From NCBI RefSeq assembly GCF_900107535.1, contig NZ_FNRA01000002.1, positions 62,001 to 126,000 of the forward strand: DNA of 64,000 nt, in the 5' to 3' direction. The translations under genes were made by a program, and so were the position numbers. Positions 1-8,255 of the stretch are shown in pieces. Within the stretch, counting starts at the first letter, position 1. Every line of letters begins with the position of its first letter. The DNA is from Pedobacter hartonius (GTDB lineage Bacteria > Bacteroidota > Bacteroidia > Sphingobacteriales > Sphingobacteriaceae). Under the pieces are notes generated by a model. That model saw only the letters and a list, made by a program, of their open reading frames with translations, ran no database searches and had not been told where the DNA came from.

Positions 1-989
1 AACCTGATGTCGAAGGAGTCAATAATAGACGAAAGCTCGTTTATCTGCCTGCTGAGCGGAATTCCGGCCGCATGGACGCTAAAGAACCGCTGAATATAAC
101 TGCTCTGCCACTTTAGCTCTTCAGTCCATTTAACGGTGCCTGATATGGCGGTGAGTAAGCCTGAACTGCCACTGAATCCCAGATACACGGCGCTGACGTT
201 TTTTCCATGGAAGAAGACAACGGAAAAATTCACCAGCACGCATAAACCCAAAAATGACCAGATTGCCCCTCCATAGATACTGCCAAGAATAAACAGGCCG
301 ACAGAGAACAAAGGTGCTATAGTAGTGTAGAACTTCAGCGCCTTGTTACGGCTGAATTTCAGCTGCCCCGGCAGCTCATGAGCAAGCTTATCCTCAATTA
401 CCTGTAGTTGTTCAGGCTGATGATTTTGCAGTCCTGCCCTGAAATGGAAAGTCTGGTCAATGTGATCTTTAAGTTCTGTTATTGCTTGCTGACGGCCAGG
501 CAAATCATTGAGATCTCCCGGTTTACCCAGGCTGTCAGCCAGTAACTTCATTCCCATCACAGTATTGGAACGATTGATCATCGCATACAAGGAAGAACTC
601 CCATAGATGTCAAGATCCGAAGCGTATGGATGCCGCTCGTCTTCGAAAATCTCTCCGTTATCATAGTGCTGCTGACCGGTCATGATCAGATCTACTTCAT
701 TCTGAAAAACAAAAAAGAGTTTTTCAGCATAATTGAGCTCATTCTGAATGGCAACGCCACGTTTTAACACGATCATAAAAAACAGAACGGGCAAACACAT
801 TAAAATGCCTATCGGCCAGTAATAGCCAAAATTAATGATAATGGCCACGAAGATCACCTCGGTTAAAAATAAACCAAGACGGGTATAAGATATGTTATTG
901 AGCGTTTTCCTGAACTGTGCTATCTGTGATTTTTGAATTTCTACGTTATTTTGATAACCCTTTAAAATGCTATCTTTCGATTTTACCAT
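1..989 (-). CDS. Membrane-anchored MutS-related protein, 3' part off the left edge
   Basis: Reading leftwards from an ATG at 989, 329 codons stay open to the window edge. An in-frame stop lies upstream at 1008-1010, so the start is well bounded. Residues about 37-76 form two membrane segments and about 219-260 form further ones. Residues 120-154 (HPYASDLDIYGSSSLYAM and following) match the start of the MutS core domain, and the RQQAITEL stretch near 166-173 fits the same domain. Bacteroidetes carry membrane-bound MutS-like ATPases of about 600 residues with this layout. The Walker ATPase domain would lie outside the window, so ATPase function is inferred. Its substrate is unknown. A consensus promoter sits just upstream. 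Confidence 0.72.
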   Translation of the reverse strand, partial: MVKSKDSILKGYQNNVEIQKSQIAQFRKTLNNISYTRLGLFLTEVIFVAIIINFGYYWPIGILMCLPVLFFMIVLKRGVAIQNELNYAEKLFFVFQNEVDLIMTGQQHYDNGEIFEDERHPYASDLDIYGSSSLYAMINRSNTVMGMKLLADSLGKPGDLNDLPGRQQAITELKDHIDQTFHFRAGLQNHQPEQLQVIEDKLAHELPGQLKFSRNKALKFYTTIAPLFSVGLFILGSIYGGAIWSFLGLCVLVNFSVVFFHGKNVSAVYLGFSGSSGLLTAISGTVKWTEELKWQSSYIQRFFSVHAAGIPLSRQINELSSIIDSFDIR

Positions 990-1049
990 ATCTTTGAAAA
1001 TGTTCTCTTAAAATGATACAGGCAATTGACTGTTAGATTACCTGTAAAG

Positions 1050-1082
1050 CAAAGATATACAAATCAAACCATCATGAGCAAA
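1050..1082 (-). promoter_or_regulatory. Promoter of the MutS-related gene
   Basis: On the minus strand TTTG (1079-1082), 21 bases, then TATCTTTG (1050-1057) match the Bacteroidetes -33/-7 consensus. The predicted leader to the ATG at 989 is about 55 bases. Confidence 0.6.
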
Positions 1083-1167
1083 ACAGCAATGAAAAGGGAT
1101 TTGGATAGCATCAATACACGTAACGCACAGAGACAATAATACTGCTGAATAAACAATAAAAGCACCA

Positions 1168-1641
1168 ATGAAGATCACGCTGCTCGTAGTCGGAAAAACT
1201 GAAGACAAATACCTGATTGAAGGCATTGAAAAATATCTCAGCCGGCTAAAACATTATATTGGTTTCAACCTGCTGGTTATCCCCGATGTAAAGAACACCA
1301 AAAACCTCACCGAAGCCCAACAGAAATCGAAGGAAGCGGAGCTGATCCTGAAACAGCTGAGCAACCTGGATATGGTGATCTTGATGGATGAGAAGGGGAA
1401 GAAATATACATCAGTGCAATTTTCCGACTATCTAAACAAACAGATGATCGGAAGTGTTCAGCAGATAACGTTTATTATTGGCGGGCCGTATGGCTTTGAT
1501 GAAAGCGTTTACAAGAGAGCAAACGGAAGCATATCTTTATCAGACATGACCTTCTCCCACCAGATGGTACGTTTGTTTTTTGTTGAACAACTGTACCGGG
1601 CTTTCAGTATTTTAAAGGGAGAGCCGTATCACCATCAGTAA
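1168..1641 (+). CDS. rlmH: 23S rRNA (pseudouridine-1915 N3)-methyltransferase RlmH
   Basis: A 157-residue protein of the usual RlmH length (about 155-160). This SPOUT-class enzyme methylates N3 of pseudouridine 1915 in helix 69 of 23S rRNA, acting on assembled 70S ribosomes with S-adenosylmethionine. The trefoil-knot SAM site is visible as IIGGPYGF (103-110), and the family C-terminus is intact as KGEPYHHQ. The start follows an A-rich stretch with no Shine-Dalgarno, normal for this phylum. The gene stands alone, with divergent MutS-like DNA upstream and a short membrane-peptide gene 56 bases downstream on the same strand. Confidence 0.95.
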   Translation: MKITLLVVGKTEDKYLIEGIEKYLSRLKHYIGFNLLVIPDVKNTKNLTEAQQKSKEAELILKQLSNLDMVILMDEKGKKYTSVQFSDYLNKQMIGSVQQITFIIGGPYGFDESVYKRANGSISLSDMTFSHQMVRLFFVEQLYRAFSILKGEPYHHQ

Positions 1642-1697
1642 CAGGCCGGTTTATGGAATATTTTATTTTATGCATCTTATATTAAGAAAGGACATAT

Positions 1698-1826
1698 ATG
1701 CAAACACCAGGATTAAAAAAACGCGAATATAAATTCAGAAGTAAAAGAAAGGGAGACCGATGGAGCTTTACCATTGCTATTCTCATCTCCATCATTGCAT
1801 TTTTACTGATCTGGTTCTATCTGTAA
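1698..1826 (+). CDS. 42-residue single-span membrane peptide, hypothetical
   Basis: A short frame from ATG 1698 to TAA 1824-1826 encodes 42 residues. The N-terminal half is strongly basic (KKREYKFRSKRKGDR) and the C-terminal half is one hydrophobic span (about 24-42) ending at the C-terminus, so an N-in single-pass inner-membrane topology is expected. An AAGAAAGGA stretch at 1684-1692 precedes the start at a workable distance. The frame sits directly between rlmH and a strong terminator, which supports co-transcription with rlmH. I know no family for it. A chance frame cannot be ruled out, but the basic-then-hydrophobic layout argues for a real peptide. Confidence 0.6.
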   Translation: MQTPGLKKREYKFRSKRKGDRWSFTIAILISIIAFLLIWFYL

Positions 1827-1847
1827 GCTCAGACACAGCGCAAAAAA

Positions 1848-1880
1848 AAACCGGATGGCTCATCGACATCCGGTTTTTTT
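1848..1880. terminator. Bidirectional terminator between rlmH region and DUF5606 gene
   Basis: AAACCGGATG (1848-1857) pairs perfectly with CATCCGGTTT (1867-1876) across a 9-base loop. There are A-runs on the left and T-runs on the right, so it can serve both converging transcripts. Confidence 0.85.
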
Positions 1881-1894
1881 ATTAAATCTAAAGG

Positions 1895-2434
1895 TTAAAC
1901 ACCTTTTTTACTTGTCATACTTGCCTTTTTAGCGGGCTGAGCAGTTTTGCTCGGTGCTTTGGCATTAGAAGGTTTAGGTGTTGCCTTAACTTTTTTCTCT
2001 GTTTTCTCCTCTACTTTTCCGCCATCGGCAGCAACTTCCGCACCGGGTGCCTCCTCAGTAAACAAAGGAAGGTCCTTTAACAAATGGTACCAGGTAACGA
2101 TTTTCTTCATATCTGAAGCATAAACTTTTTCCTGGTCATGAGAAGGGGCAACCTCAAGGAACAATTTTTTCAACACTGCAGCATCGGCTTTAGCGTCTGG
2201 AACATCACCTTTAACGGCAGCAAGGTTCGCTAAAACATCTATCAGTTTCAGGTCTTCATCCTCACCATAAATGGTAATATCTTCCAATGAAGCCAGTTTA
2301 GTGTTAGAAATATTAGCTACGATTTTAACTTTTTGAGCATCTAAGCCCTCCAGTACATAACCTGCCTTATTTTGTCCTACAAGTTTAAATAAACCTGGTC
2401 TGCCGGATACGGCTACAATTCCTCTTAAATTCAT
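1895..2434 (-). CDS. DUF5606 domain protein with Lys/Ala/Pro-rich tail
   Basis: A 179-residue protein. Residues 1 to about 125 (starting MNLRGIVAVSGRPGLFKLVG) form the DUF5606 domain, typical of Bacteroidetes and of unknown role. The remaining 55 or so residues are low complexity: an acidic stretch, then a Lys/Pro/Ala/Ser-rich basic tail that suggests binding to nucleic acid or another acidic partner (inference). It has no signal peptide or membrane span, so it should be cytosolic. It starts 4 bases after the cyclophilin stop, so the two form an operon. The conserved gene pairing is the only functional hint. Confidence 0.85.
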   Translation of the reverse strand: MNLRGIVAVSGRPGLFKLVGQNKAGYVLEGLDAQKVKIVANISNTKLASLEDITIYGEDEDLKLIDVLANLAAVKGDVPDAKADAAVLKKLFLEVAPSHDQEKVYASDMKKIVTWYHLLKDLPLFTEEAPGAEVAADGGKVEEKTEKKVKATPKPSNAKAPSKTAQPAKKASMTSKKGV

Positions 2435-2438
2435 ATAA

Positions 2439-2900
2439 TTAATCTGCTAACACTTCAATACTTAAAATTTTGTCGCCTTGTTTGATATCATCAACAACGT
2501 CAACATTTTCAATCACTTTGCCAAATACAGTATGATTTCTATCCAAATGTGCGGTATTTGTTCTGCTATGGCAAATAAAGAATTGCGATCCTCCAGTATT
2601 TCTTCCGGCGTGAGCCATCGATAATACACCGCGGTCATGGTATTGGTTCTCACCGGTCAGCTCGCAGTCAATTTTATATCCGGGGCCTCCTGTGCCAGCC
2701 AGATGCGCTTTAGCAGGATCTTTAGAATTTGGACATCCACCCTGGATCATGAAATTCGGAATCACACGGTGAAAAGAAATGCCATCATAGAACCCTTCAC
2801 CAGCTAATTTTTTAAAATTTGCAACAGTATTAGGGGCATCATTGTCATAAAACTCGACAGTCATGTCGCCTTTTTCAGTTTTTATTATCGCTTTACTCAT
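2439..2900 (-). CDS. Cyclophilin-type peptidyl-prolyl cis-trans isomerase
   Basis: A 153-residue compact cyclophilin. It catalyses cis-trans isomerisation of prolyl bonds during folding. The catalytic signature FHRVIPNFMIQGG is near residues 43-55, and the active-site GGSQFFIC near 103-110. There is no signal peptide, so this is the cytosolic (PpiB-like) form. It is first in a two-gene operon with DUF5606. A TAAATTTG -7 element lies at 2921-2928 upstream. The family assignment is secure; paralogue naming is not. Confidence 0.93.
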   Translation of the reverse strand: MSKAIIKTEKGDMTVEFYDNDAPNTVANFKKLAGEGFYDGISFHRVIPNFMIQGGCPNSKDPAKAHLAGTGGPGYKIDCELTGENQYHDRGVLSMAHAGRNTGGSQFFICHSRTNTAHLDRNHTVFGKVIENVDVVDDIKQGDKILSIEVLAD

Positions 2901-2920
2901 GTTCTTTTTTTTCTAACTGA

Positions 2921-2928
2921 CAAATTTA
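2921..2928 (-). promoter_or_regulatory. -7 promoter element of the cyclophilin operon
   Basis: TAAATTTG on the minus strand, about 21 bases before the ATG at 2900. I see no clear -33 TTTG at the right spacing, so this is a partial match. Confidence 0.4.
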
Positions 2929-2993
2929 GTAAATTGTAACGACTAGATGAACTAAATTCGTAATTCTATGCCCATTATGATTTTATCGCCCAA

Positions 2994-4250
2994 ATGAGAC
3001 AAAGCTTCCTGATCATCGTATTCGCACTATTCAGCCTGGCAGTAAAAGCCTCTTCTATCCTGATCAATATGGATGAAGATCAAAAAAACCATCTTAAAGC
3101 CTATGGAATTGCCTACTGGAGCATCAAACAGCATGCTGAAGTGAACTGGCTCCTGAACTACCGGGGCGGCAGCTTCCTCATCAAATATAACAAAGCAGTA
3201 GAAGATGAATGTAAAGCCCGCGGTGTATCCTATACCGTACTGGCAGACGGAAAAGTTACCTCCATTTTAAATGAGATCAATGACCCTGAAGTAAATATGG
3301 AGATGGTAAAGCTGGAGAAAGCGCCCCGCATCGCCGTATATTCGCCAAAAAGCAAGCTACCCTGGGACGATGCAGTGACCATGGTGCTTACCTATGCAGA
3401 AATACCTTACGATATCGTTTATGATGACGAAGTACTAAAGGACAAACTGAGTGGGTACGACTGGCTCCATTTACATCATGAGGACTTTACAGGCCAGTAT
3501 GGCCGCTTCTGGAGCAACTTTAGAAATGCCACCTGGTACCGTGAAGACGTAAAAACGCAGGAGGCAACAGCAAAAAGAAATGGTTTTACAAAGGTTGCCG
3601 CAATGAAACTTGCCGTGGCAAAAAAAATGAGCAGGTTCTGTGTTGGCGGGGGATTTCTTTTTGCCATGTGCTCTGCAACTGACAGCTTTGACATTGCCTT
3701 AAGTGCCGAAGGGGTTGATATCTGTGCAAGCATGTATGATGGTGATGCTGAAGATCCGAATGCACAATCGAAGCTGAACTTCGATCAAACCTTTGCCTTT
3801 AAAGATTTTAAACTCGATCAGAATCCCGGCAGCTATGAGTTTTCAGATATTGATGTCACACAAACCAGGACGTTAACACAGCAGAATGACTATTTTACCC
3901 TGTTCGAATTCTCTGCCAAATCCGACCTTGTTCCTACCATGCTCACTCAAAATCATACCCGCGTGATTAAAGGTTTTATGGGGCAAACCACCGCATTCAG
4001 AAAACGCCTGCTCAAACCAGGCATTACAGTTCTGGGAGAAAACAAAGGGGCATCAGAAGTGCGTTACCTGCATGGGGAGATCGGCAAAGGGCAGTTCACC
4101 TTTTACGGCGGGCACGACCCCGAAGATTACCAGCATGCCGTGGGCGATCCTCCTACAGATTTAAACCTTCATCCCAACTCTGCCGGATACCGGCTGATCC
4201 TCAACAATGTATTGTTTCCCGCAGCAAAGAAAAAGCCACAGAAAACCTGA
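2994..4250 (+). CDS. Exported protein of unknown function (often labelled asparagine synthetase B)
   Basis: A 418-residue protein with a clear Sec signal peptide (residues 1 to about 19, cleavage after VKA). The mature part begins SSILINMDEDQKNHLKAYG, a pattern I recall from Bacteroidetes proteins often named asparagine synthetase B. None of the asparagine synthetase hallmarks is visible: there is no N-terminal nucleophile Cys and no SGGxDS pyrophosphate loop, and a secreted location does not suit that enzyme. The alternating LPWDDAVTMVLTYAEIPYDI and FVGGGF-type segments look like a class-I amidotransferase-like or flavodoxin-like fold, which is only an impression. It stands alone and converges closely on the porin gene, with 5 bases between stops. 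Confidence 0.8.
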   Translation: MRQSFLIIVFALFSLAVKASSILINMDEDQKNHLKAYGIAYWSIKQHAEVNWLLNYRGGSFLIKYNKAVEDECKARGVSYTVLADGKVTSILNEINDPEVNMEMVKLEKAPRIAVYSPKSKLPWDDAVTMVLTYAEIPYDIVYDDEVLKDKLSGYDWLHLHHEDFTGQYGRFWSNFRNATWYREDVKTQEATAKRNGFTKVAAMKLAVAKKMSRFCVGGGFLFAMCSATDSFDIALSAEGVDICASMYDGDAEDPNAQSKLNFDQTFAFKDFKLDQNPGSYEFSDIDVTQTRTLTQQNDYFTLFEFSAKSDLVPTMLTQNHTRVIKGFMGQTTAFRKRLLKPGITVLGENKGASEVRYLHGEIGKGQFTFYGGHDPEDYQHAVGDPPTDLNLHPNSAGYRLILNNVLFPAAKKKPQKT

Positions 4251-4255
4251 CCTAG

Positions 4256-6262
4256 TTAATCGTAAAAATTCCAGCTTACACCAATCTTAAACAGCTTATC
4301 AGGCATTGGATATTTGTACACCGTATAATAACCCTGAGACCCTAAACCCTGGTTGGCATATTCATACTTTAAAAAGATGTTGGCTTTCCTCAGGCTGGCC
4401 CTGATCCAGAAGTCTACGATAGGCGTGGTAGAAAATTTCACCCCCCGGCCAATATAAAATTGGCTTACTGCCGGATTATAAGCATAATTGGCATATTTGG
4501 TGTTGTAACGGACATCTACGCCAATGTTGGTTTTAAGCACTTTAAAAACGGTCTGGTCAACATAAAAGCTATTGAAGGTGTAGAACTCCGGTGTGGGCAT
4601 GACCGACTGGTTACTGGTCTTCTGATAAACAATATAACTATCCAGGTTAAATTTACCGTAACTCAGTTTTTTTCCAACAGTGATCTTCAGTAAATTGATG
4701 GAACCACTTTCCTGCATCGGCGTGATGGAGGTAGAATCCACATCTGGATTAACCTGTTTAAAATACAGATAACCACTGATGCGGTAATATTCCGCACCAG
4801 CATCCAGCCTTAGTTTATCGTTGACATATTTAAAAGAAAAATTAACGGTTTTAGTACGGTCAAAGTTGTTCAGCCAGTTATAATGATTACCGTAATAATT
4901 GTTATAGATCTCTGCAGGCGTTTGGTTTTGAATATAAGCCCCTAAGATGATCCTTCCTATATTTTTGCTCACGAGCACATTACTCTTAGCTTCGTAGATA
5001 AAGTCTCCCGCCTGCTCTCCCTGAAAGATCTGCTGCACATCAAGATTTAAGTCTACCCGGTTACTGAAACGATATCCGGCAGAGCCCAGCAGTGTAACAT
5101 TTTGAAATGCCTTGGTATGTTCATAATAATTTGTTTTGTCTGAACGCCCCACTACCTGTGCATAATTATAAAAGTCATGCCTGATCCCTGCATCAAGCTT
5201 TAGCTCATTCTTGATGACAGAGCTCGATTTGCCCCTTAAGAAGAAACTGTAGATAAATTCATTTTGTATATGCTGAACAGAGGTACTGTCATTGGTAAAC
5301 ACCAGATCATTTATGCCTGCCGGCAATACAGTATGGTCATCACCCTCGTTTTTCTGAAAAGCATAAGAGTCTTTATCATATCTTATACTATACGTGACCT
5401 TATTGGTTGGCAGCACCTTTTTTGATATCTCCTGATCAAGTGTATCGATACGGCCCACAAAATAGGTCTGTTTTACCAAAAACGTGTTTTTTCTATAGAT
5501 CTGTCTCGAATTTGTTAACCTTACTCCCTGGGCAGACCGGTCAATAACAGTGCTGGAGTTGAAAATTGTATCATTGGTGATTGACCCGTTTTCATAGGCC
5601 TTCAGGGTATTAAAAATAGCATTGACAAATAACGTGTAGCGCTTACTGGGAGACGTATACCAGGTAAAAAGTGTTCCGTTCAGCACATCGCCCCGCTGCC
5701 GTGTATACATACCATTTGCCCCTATCCTGTTATAACTTGCGCCGATGTTCCAGTTTTTTTTGATATTCTGCGAATGCGTAACCCTGAAGAGCTGCTCTGC
5801 ATCGCCGCTGTATTGGCCTGCATAATACAGGTTGGTGAAAGGAGTACGCGCCTGGTAATAGATGATATCATCATGCCCCATAGCATACCAATCCAGAGAG
5901 TGGAACCCGGCGTCAAAACCAATTCTTTTGGAGGGCTCATAAAACAAGGCCTGGGCTGCCAACCCAATATTCCCGGTATTGATGGTAGGCCTCCGGGGTT
6001 GAACGATAGGACTGAAATTCTGAAAGCCCCGTAAACTGGTATCCAGTGGCAGGGTCTGAATGCTGTCTTTAGTTAGTCTGAGCGTTGTATAACGTACAAA
6101 TCTCGATGTGAATACCACAGAGTCTTTACTGTTTTCCAGTTTATTTCTCAGTGAGTCCAATTCTTTATTTTCGTTCACTGTCGTCTTCAGATCCTGAGCA
6201 ATAGCCTGCTGTACTCCGAATGAGATGCAGATAAGGAGAAATAAAACAATTGTTTTATACAT
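4256..6262 (-). CDS. Putative outer-membrane porin (Porin_10 family)
   Basis: A 668-residue protein with a signal peptide (cleavage after QQAIA, about residue 22). Its body is made of alternating short amphipathic strands with many Tyr/Asn/Phe residues, typical of a large outer-membrane beta-barrel of the Bacteroidetes 'putative porin' group. It ends KIGVSWNFYD rather than with a terminal aromatic residue. Transported substrate is unknown. Its ATG overlaps the pnp stop by one base (TAATG at 6260-6264), so it is translationally coupled and is the last gene of lpxK-pnp-porin. Confidence 0.85.
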   Translation of the reverse strand: MYKTIVLFLLICISFGVQQAIAQDLKTTVNENKELDSLRNKLENSKDSVVFTSRFVRYTTLRLTKDSIQTLPLDTSLRGFQNFSPIVQPRRPTINTGNIGLAAQALFYEPSKRIGFDAGFHSLDWYAMGHDDIIYYQARTPFTNLYYAGQYSGDAEQLFRVTHSQNIKKNWNIGASYNRIGANGMYTRQRGDVLNGTLFTWYTSPSKRYTLFVNAIFNTLKAYENGSITNDTIFNSSTVIDRSAQGVRLTNSRQIYRKNTFLVKQTYFVGRIDTLDQEISKKVLPTNKVTYSIRYDKDSYAFQKNEGDDHTVLPAGINDLVFTNDSTSVQHIQNEFIYSFFLRGKSSSVIKNELKLDAGIRHDFYNYAQVVGRSDKTNYYEHTKAFQNVTLLGSAGYRFSNRVDLNLDVQQIFQGEQAGDFIYEAKSNVLVSKNIGRIILGAYIQNQTPAEIYNNYYGNHYNWLNNFDRTKTVNFSFKYVNDKLRLDAGAEYYRISGYLYFKQVNPDVDSTSITPMQESGSINLLKITVGKKLSYGKFNLDSYIVYQKTSNQSVMPTPEFYTFNSFYVDQTVFKVLKTNIGVDVRYNTKYANYAYNPAVSQFYIGRGVKFSTTPIVDFWIRASLRKANIFLKYEYANQGLGSQGYYTVYKYPMPDKLFKIGVSWNFYD

Positions 6263-7077
6263 TATAATTGAGCAATTAACTGGCTTAAAATTTTTGTCAT
6301 CTTGGGTTCAGCCATTCTTGCTGTGGCCAGTATTTCTTCTAAACTAACCGGGAAAAGTACCTCCGGGAAACCTTCATCGGTTAAAACCGAGATTGCAAAG
6401 ACGGGGATACTCATATGGTTTGCCACAATCACTTCAGGTACAGTGCTCATGCCAACGGCATCTCCGCCAATGATACGCAAGTATCTATATTCAGCCTTTG
6501 TTTCCAGGTTTGGCCCTGTTACAGACACGTATACTCCCTGGTGACAGGAAATCCCCTCGTGAGCTGCAATCTGAATCGCTTTTCCGATCAGTCCTTTATG
6601 ATAGGGCTGGCTCATATCAGGAAACCGGGGCCCCAGGTCCGCGTCATTGATACCACGAAGCGGGCTTTCCGGCTGCAGGTTGATATGGTCACTGATCACC
6701 ATCAGGTCACCCTTTTTAAAATCCGAATTTAACGAACCTGCTGCATTGGATACAAATAAATATTGAATTCCCAGCGCTTTCATCACCCGTACAGGAAAAG
6801 TAATTTGTTGCATAGAATAACCTTCATAATAATGAAGCCTTCCCTGCATCGCTACCACCCTCTTACCTTTCAATGTTCCAAAAATTAATTTTCCGGAATG
6901 AAACTCAAGCGTTGAAATAGGAAAATTAGGAATATTGGAATACATCATGCTAAATTCCACATCAATTTCATTTACCAGTCCGCCCAATCCTGTCCCAAGT
7001 ATTATCCCTATTTCCGGCTGGAAATTGTCGTTTTTTCTTTTTATATATTCAACGGTTTCGTGGAGTGTCTGAAACAT
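6262..7077 (-). CDS. Purine-nucleoside phosphorylase (trimeric family)
   Basis: A 271-residue enzyme that splits purine nucleosides with phosphate into base and (deoxy)ribose-1-phosphate, for purine salvage. Family motifs visible: GTGLG (28-32, phosphate site), GRLHYYEGY (79-87), SNAAGS (110-115), GMSTVPE (209-215). The base-recognition segment reads LTDEGF (232-237), with Asp where the well-known 6-oxopurine-specific enzymes have Asn; this may alter base choice or be the lineage norm. The start overlaps the 3' end of lpxK by 29 bases, and the stop overlaps the porin start by one base. Confidence 0.93.
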   Translation of the reverse strand: MFQTLHETVEYIKRKNDNFQPEIGIILGTGLGGLVNEIDVEFSMMYSNIPNFPISTLEFHSGKLIFGTLKGKRVVAMQGRLHYYEGYSMQQITFPVRVMKALGIQYLFVSNAAGSLNSDFKKGDLMVISDHINLQPESPLRGINDADLGPRFPDMSQPYHKGLIGKAIQIAAHEGISCHQGVYVSVTGPNLETKAEYRYLRIIGGDAVGMSTVPEVIVANHMSIPVFAISVLTDEGFPEVLFPVSLEEILATARMAEPKMTKILSQLIAQL

Positions 7078-8107
7078 ATTTTAATATCGTTTGATTAAAG
7101 GCCGCTGCACGGTCTGTCTGGATAACTATTTTGATAGGTAAATAAAATACGGGCAAATTTAACAGTAATTCTTTGAATGTAACATCAAATAAACGTTGCG
7201 CATCCTTTTCTGTTGTAAGAATGATTTTTTCTTTTGCAGGGTGCTGCAGAAATGCCTCCACCAATTTACTTAAATTTTGCAGGCTGAAGGAATGATGATC
7301 AGGATAATCATGATGAAAAATGGCTGAGGTATGTTTATTCAGCTCGCCCAGCAATGGTTTAGGATTGGCAATACCTGTTAATAAAAAGACAGTTTTACCT
7401 TTAAGTATTTCAAGGTGGGATATTTCCTTTGTAAACAGTCCGGCGAGTTCACCATACCGGATTGTAGAAAAGAAAAGCTTTTCTGCTGTCTCAGCATTAA
7501 ATTTCCCGGTGCAGAAGTCCTTTTGCATGGCCGTTACGTTTTCCGGGGCCTTCGTTACAAGCACAACGTCTGCCCGCTGATAGCCCCCGAAAGGCTCTCT
7601 CATATTCCCGGCGGGCAGGATAAATTGCGGCTGCAGCAGTTTTTGAAATTCAAACAGCAATATGCTAAGGCCTGGTTTTACGCTTCTGTGCTGAAAAGCA
7701 TCGTCAAGGATAATCAGGTCATGGTCATCCTTCAGCTGCTGAATACCATACACACGGTCTTCACATACGGCTACTGTTATTCCGGGAAATTTGTGATAGA
7801 ACTGAAGGGGCTCATCGCCTATTGTTTTTGCCGTGGCAGCCGCATCTGCATATAAAAAACCCCTGGTATCCCGCCCGTATCCCCTGCTTAGAATCGCTAT
7901 GCTATATCCGGACAGCAATTCTACCAGGTATTCTGTTACCGGACTTTTACCAGACCCTCCCACTACAAGATTGCCCACACAGATCACAGGAATATCAAAC
8001 CGGGTAGATCTTAAAAATCCCCAGTCATAGAATTTGTTTCTCAGTATAACCACTATACCATAAATCAAAGAGAAGGGCAGCAGTAGTAATCGAAGGTATC
8101 TTATCAT
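7049..8107 (-). CDS. lpxK: Tetraacyldisaccharide 4'-kinase LpxK
   Basis: A 352-residue inner-membrane-associated kinase that phosphorylates the 4' position of the lipid A disaccharide precursor, the sixth step of lipid A synthesis. The N-terminal hydrophobic helix (about 5-22) anchors it. The P-loop GNLVVGGSGKSP is at 45-56, SRGYGR at 74-79, GDEPL at 98-102 and LDDAFQHR at 134-141. The length fits the family (320-370). It is the first gene of the lpxK-pnp-porin operon. Pairing an essential envelope enzyme with purine salvage is common in this phylum but not obviously functional. Confidence 0.95.
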   Translation of the reverse strand: MIRYLRLLLLPFSLIYGIVVILRNKFYDWGFLRSTRFDIPVICVGNLVVGGSGKSPVTEYLVELLSGYSIAILSRGYGRDTRGFLYADAAATAKTIGDEPLQFYHKFPGITVAVCEDRVYGIQQLKDDHDLIILDDAFQHRSVKPGLSILLFEFQKLLQPQFILPAGNMREPFGGYQRADVVLVTKAPENVTAMQKDFCTGKFNAETAEKLFFSTIRYGELAGLFTKEISHLEILKGKTVFLLTGIANPKPLLGELNKHTSAIFHHDYPDHHSFSLQNLSKLVEAFLQHPAKEKIILTTEKDAQRLFDVTFKELLLNLPVFYLPIKIVIQTDRAAAFNQTILKYVSDTPRNR

Positions 8108-8225
8108 GCTTTACCCTCAAAAATAAGAATTATTTAAGCAACGGTGATGCTATGCAAAAATTACCCTTTAATAAACGGAAATTGTCATATAGAAGGGCGG
8201 ATTATCCGGCAATAAAATAAAAAAC

Positions 8226-8233
8226 TATCTTTG
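8226..8233 (+). promoter_or_regulatory. -7 promoter element of pruA
   Basis: TATCTTTG followed by CAC matches the TAnnTTTG consensus, 23 bases before the pruA ATG. No good -33 element was seen in the AT-rich stretch upstream. Confidence 0.5.
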
Positions 8234-8255
8234 CACAAAAAAATAATTTTATAAA

